NCBI RefSeq assembly: GCF_002584985.1
Contig: NZ_NUPZ01000040.1
Span: forward strand, 62,001 to 126,000
Source: Bacillus sp. AFS029637
GTDB lineage: Bacteria > Bacillota > Bacilli > Bacillales > Bacillaceae_G
Length of the DNA: 64,000 nt
Direction: 5' to 3'
The notes under the pieces were generated by a model. That model was not told the origin of the DNA and did no database searches. It saw nothing but the letters and a program-made list of their open reading frames with translations. A program made the position numbers and the translations under genes. This document shows positions 62,804-64,000 of the stretch, one piece after another (within the stretch, counting starts at the first letter, position 1; each line of letters starts with the position of its first letter).

Positions 62804-62891
62804 TTGTTATACGAATGCTAATTTGATATAATTAATCTAAGATTTTTTTCAAAACCATTTATCTATCACTCTGCCAAGTGATAGATTTTTT
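62804..62891 (+). ncRNA. Candidate tiny rightward RNA opposite early genes (unit B)
   Basis: Promoter TTGTTA (62804-62809), exact 17-base spacer, TATAAT (62827-62832) with an extended TGA before it. A perfect 10-bp hairpin ATCTATCACT/AGTGATAGAT (62861-62886) and T6 follow. Predicted RNA about 52 nt; its T run overlaps the stop codon of the converging 94-residue gene. Confidence 0.62.
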
Positions 62892-63174
62892 ATTTTCTAC
62901 GTGTTACTAATGAGGCATTAACTCCTCTTGCTCTTAAATCTTTAATCACTACACGATAACTCATCGATGCCTCATGTTCTTCTTTGGTATCCCGAAGCAT
63001 TTTAAATTCTTTCATACATCGTTTCAGTTCTTCTTCCCAGTAATTTGATTCTTCAGCTGAATTTGCAGTAAACATGTTTTGAATACATGCAACCATGCAG
63101 TTATGAAGTTTATTTGCAAATGAAAAATCTCCTGGAAGAACTAGATCATGAAGAGAATCGTTTTTATATGTCAT
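62890..63174 (-). CDS. Hypothetical early phage protein
   Basis: 94 residues (MTYKNDSLHDLVLPGDFSFA...), helical with conserved-looking Cys and Trp (HNCMVACIQNMF; NYWEEELKRCMKEF). No family recognised. Its 3' end meets a candidate antisense RNA terminator. Confidence 0.65.
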   Translation of the reverse strand: MTYKNDSLHDLVLPGDFSFANKLHNCMVACIQNMFTANSAEESNYWEEELKRCMKEFKMLRDTKEEHEASMSYRVVIKDLRARGVNASLVTRRK

Positions 63175-63200
63175 GAATTACGCCTCTTTTCTATTTGAAT

Positions 63201-63297
63201 TGATGCTGTACGCATCGTTACAACCAGAAAGGTTTATTGTAGGGGGATAGGAGGAACAATCCCTTTCTGGTCATAACGACAAGCACAGTGCTTGTCC
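63201..63297. repeat. Cluster of inverted repeats in a 180-base early intergenic region
   Basis: GATGC/GCATC (63202-63216), compound repeat GTTA..ACCAGAAAGG..ATTGT with its mirror arms (63217-63277), and perfect 9-bp GACAAGCAC/GTGCTTGTC with one central base (63278-63296). The last overlaps the -35 box of unit C. Confidence 0.65.
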
Positions 63298-63370
63298 AAA
63301 CGATTTATAAAATGTTATAATTGCTTTACGATATTTTTCTGAGCTACTGTTGTCTAGGCGGTAGCTTTTT
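63292..63370 (+). ncRNA. Candidate tiny rightward RNA opposite early genes (unit C)
   Basis: TTGTCC (63292-63297), 18 bases, TATAAT (63316-63321) with extended TGT. AGCTAC/GTAGCT hairpin (63342-63366) and T5 end it, giving a ~43-nt RNA that covers the last codons and stop of the converging 73-residue gene. Confidence 0.58.
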
Positions 63371-63575
63371 CTTTTGCCCATTTATGTTTTAAAGTGAATG
63401 ATGCTTCAATAATTTTGATTCGAATTCCCACTAACTTCTTCTCTTGCTTTAACTCACTGAACTTCTCATCATCACCAAATGTTTTAGCTATTTTTATTTC
63501 ACCAGTTAGCTTTGCATCATAACGAATTAGTTCCTTGTACTCTCCTAAGCTTGGATTCTTGTAATCTACTGTCAT
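63354..63575 (-). CDS. Hypothetical early phage protein
   Basis: 73 residues, highly charged and helical (MTVDYKNPSLGEYKELIRYD...). No family recognised. AGGGGAGGAAAC before the ATG is a strong ribosome site. Confidence 0.7.
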   Translation of the reverse strand: MTVDYKNPSLGEYKELIRYDAKLTGEIKIAKTFGDDEKFSELKQEKKLVGIRIKIIEASFTLKHKWAKEKATA

Positions 63576-63589
63576 TTAGGTTTCCTCCC

Positions 63590-64000
63590 CTACAGAACTT
63601 TTGTTAAAGTCATTAAGCTATCTACCGATTGAACAATAACGTTTTCCGACATAGCTTTTTGTAACCAACTTCTTTGTATTTGCTCCATAATGCCAAAATG
63701 TGCTTGTTCCAAAGCTTGTACTACACATTGAGTTGCTTGAATTGTATCGAAGATTTCTTTTGCATGAACTGTGTATTCATGGTTCTTCTTTTCATCAAGC
63801 TTCCATGACCTTGTTGTAACTTGTAAGTTCATGATTTCCTTTGCTGCCGCAATCCCCTCTTCAGCCTGTTTAATGTAGTTCATCAATTGTAAATTCACAT
63901 CTTGAGTTAAACGTGGATCTGTAGGTGGTAAACCAACACCATAAATATGTTTAATCGCTTGTTGATTCAACTTTGCACCTGTTGCATGACACCAATCCAT
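63590..64000 (-). CDS. Hypothetical early phage protein, may run past the window edge
   Basis: At least 136 residues; the frame is open to the last base, where an ATG sits that may be internal. Helical, with HAKEIFDTIQATQCVVQALE. No family recognised. Overall resemblance to single-strand annealing or nuclease-associated proteins is too weak to claim. Confidence 0.55.
   Translation of the reverse strand: MDWCHATGAKLNQQAIKHIYGVGLPPTDPRLTQDVNLQLMNYIKQAEEGIAAAKEIMNLQVTTRSWKLDEKKNHEYTVHAKEIFDTIQATQCVVQALEQAHFGIMEQIQRSWLQKAMSENVIVQSVDSLMTLTKVL

Noticed and set aside
1-64000. tRNA or rRNA genes and insertion sequences
   Set aside because: No cloverleaf-like sequence, rRNA segment or transposase frame was seen.

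Overview
The window is a chromosomal segment of a low-GC, spore-forming Firmicute of the Bacillus cereus group. Genes and gene order (spoVS, ymdB, rny, recA, cinA, pgsA, the ymf genes, spoIIIE, tepA, rnjB, dapA-dapG-asd, dpaB) follow the B. subtilis spoVS-to-spoVF region, and the protein sequences look like B. cereus/thuringiensis/weihenstephanensis orthologues.

Bases 1-27.3 kb are conserved core chromosome, almost all on the minus strand. They cover sporulation (spoVS, spoIIIE), RNA decay (rny, rnjB), recombination (recA with a LexA-like box), phospholipid synthesis (pgsA), EF-P modification (ymfI), M16 peptidase-like proteins (ymfF, ymfH), a nucleoside ABC importer (nupNOPQ-like) with its GntR regulator, and lysine/diaminopimelate synthesis (asd, dapG, dapA). 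A complete guanine-class purine riboswitch (promoter, aptamer, terminator) precedes the GntR-nucleoside importer genes.

At about 27.54 kb the dipicolinate synthase B gene (dpaB/spoVFB) is cut: only its last 62 codons remain. From there to the right edge the window is prophage, about 36.4 kb seen and running off the end. The layout fits a skin-like intervening element in dpaB, comparable to the vfbin element I recall from B. weihenstephanensis KBAB4. The 5' part of dpaB and the recombinase would lie beyond 64 kb.

The prophage begins with a plus-strand cassette of three type VII-associated genes (small helical protein, DUF3958-like protein, LXG toxin with a probable EndoU-like C-terminus) plus a probable immunity gene. 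Then, on the minus strand and read right to left, come early/replication genes (DnaD-like, DnaB, FbpA-like, DUF3954), a ParA cassette flanked by 16-bp direct repeats, an ArpU regulator with a small tyrosine recombinase, HNH, terminase, portal, protease, HK97-type capsid, head-tail and tail genes, a BppU-deacetylase fusion, XhlA/holin and a secreted-type amidase. The tape measure gene is interrupted by a 260-nt ORF-less group I intron, and the tail chaperone pair shows a -1 frameshift site.

The least explained part is 57.7-63.4 kb. It holds at least nine hairpin/T-tract terminators facing right, against the minus-strand early genes. Three form tiny promoter-terminator units of about 35-55 nt that end at the 3' ends of early genes, resembling lambda OOP RNA. 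The same area has a plus-strand gene for a DivIC/FtsL-like division protein and a 32-residue peptide gene.
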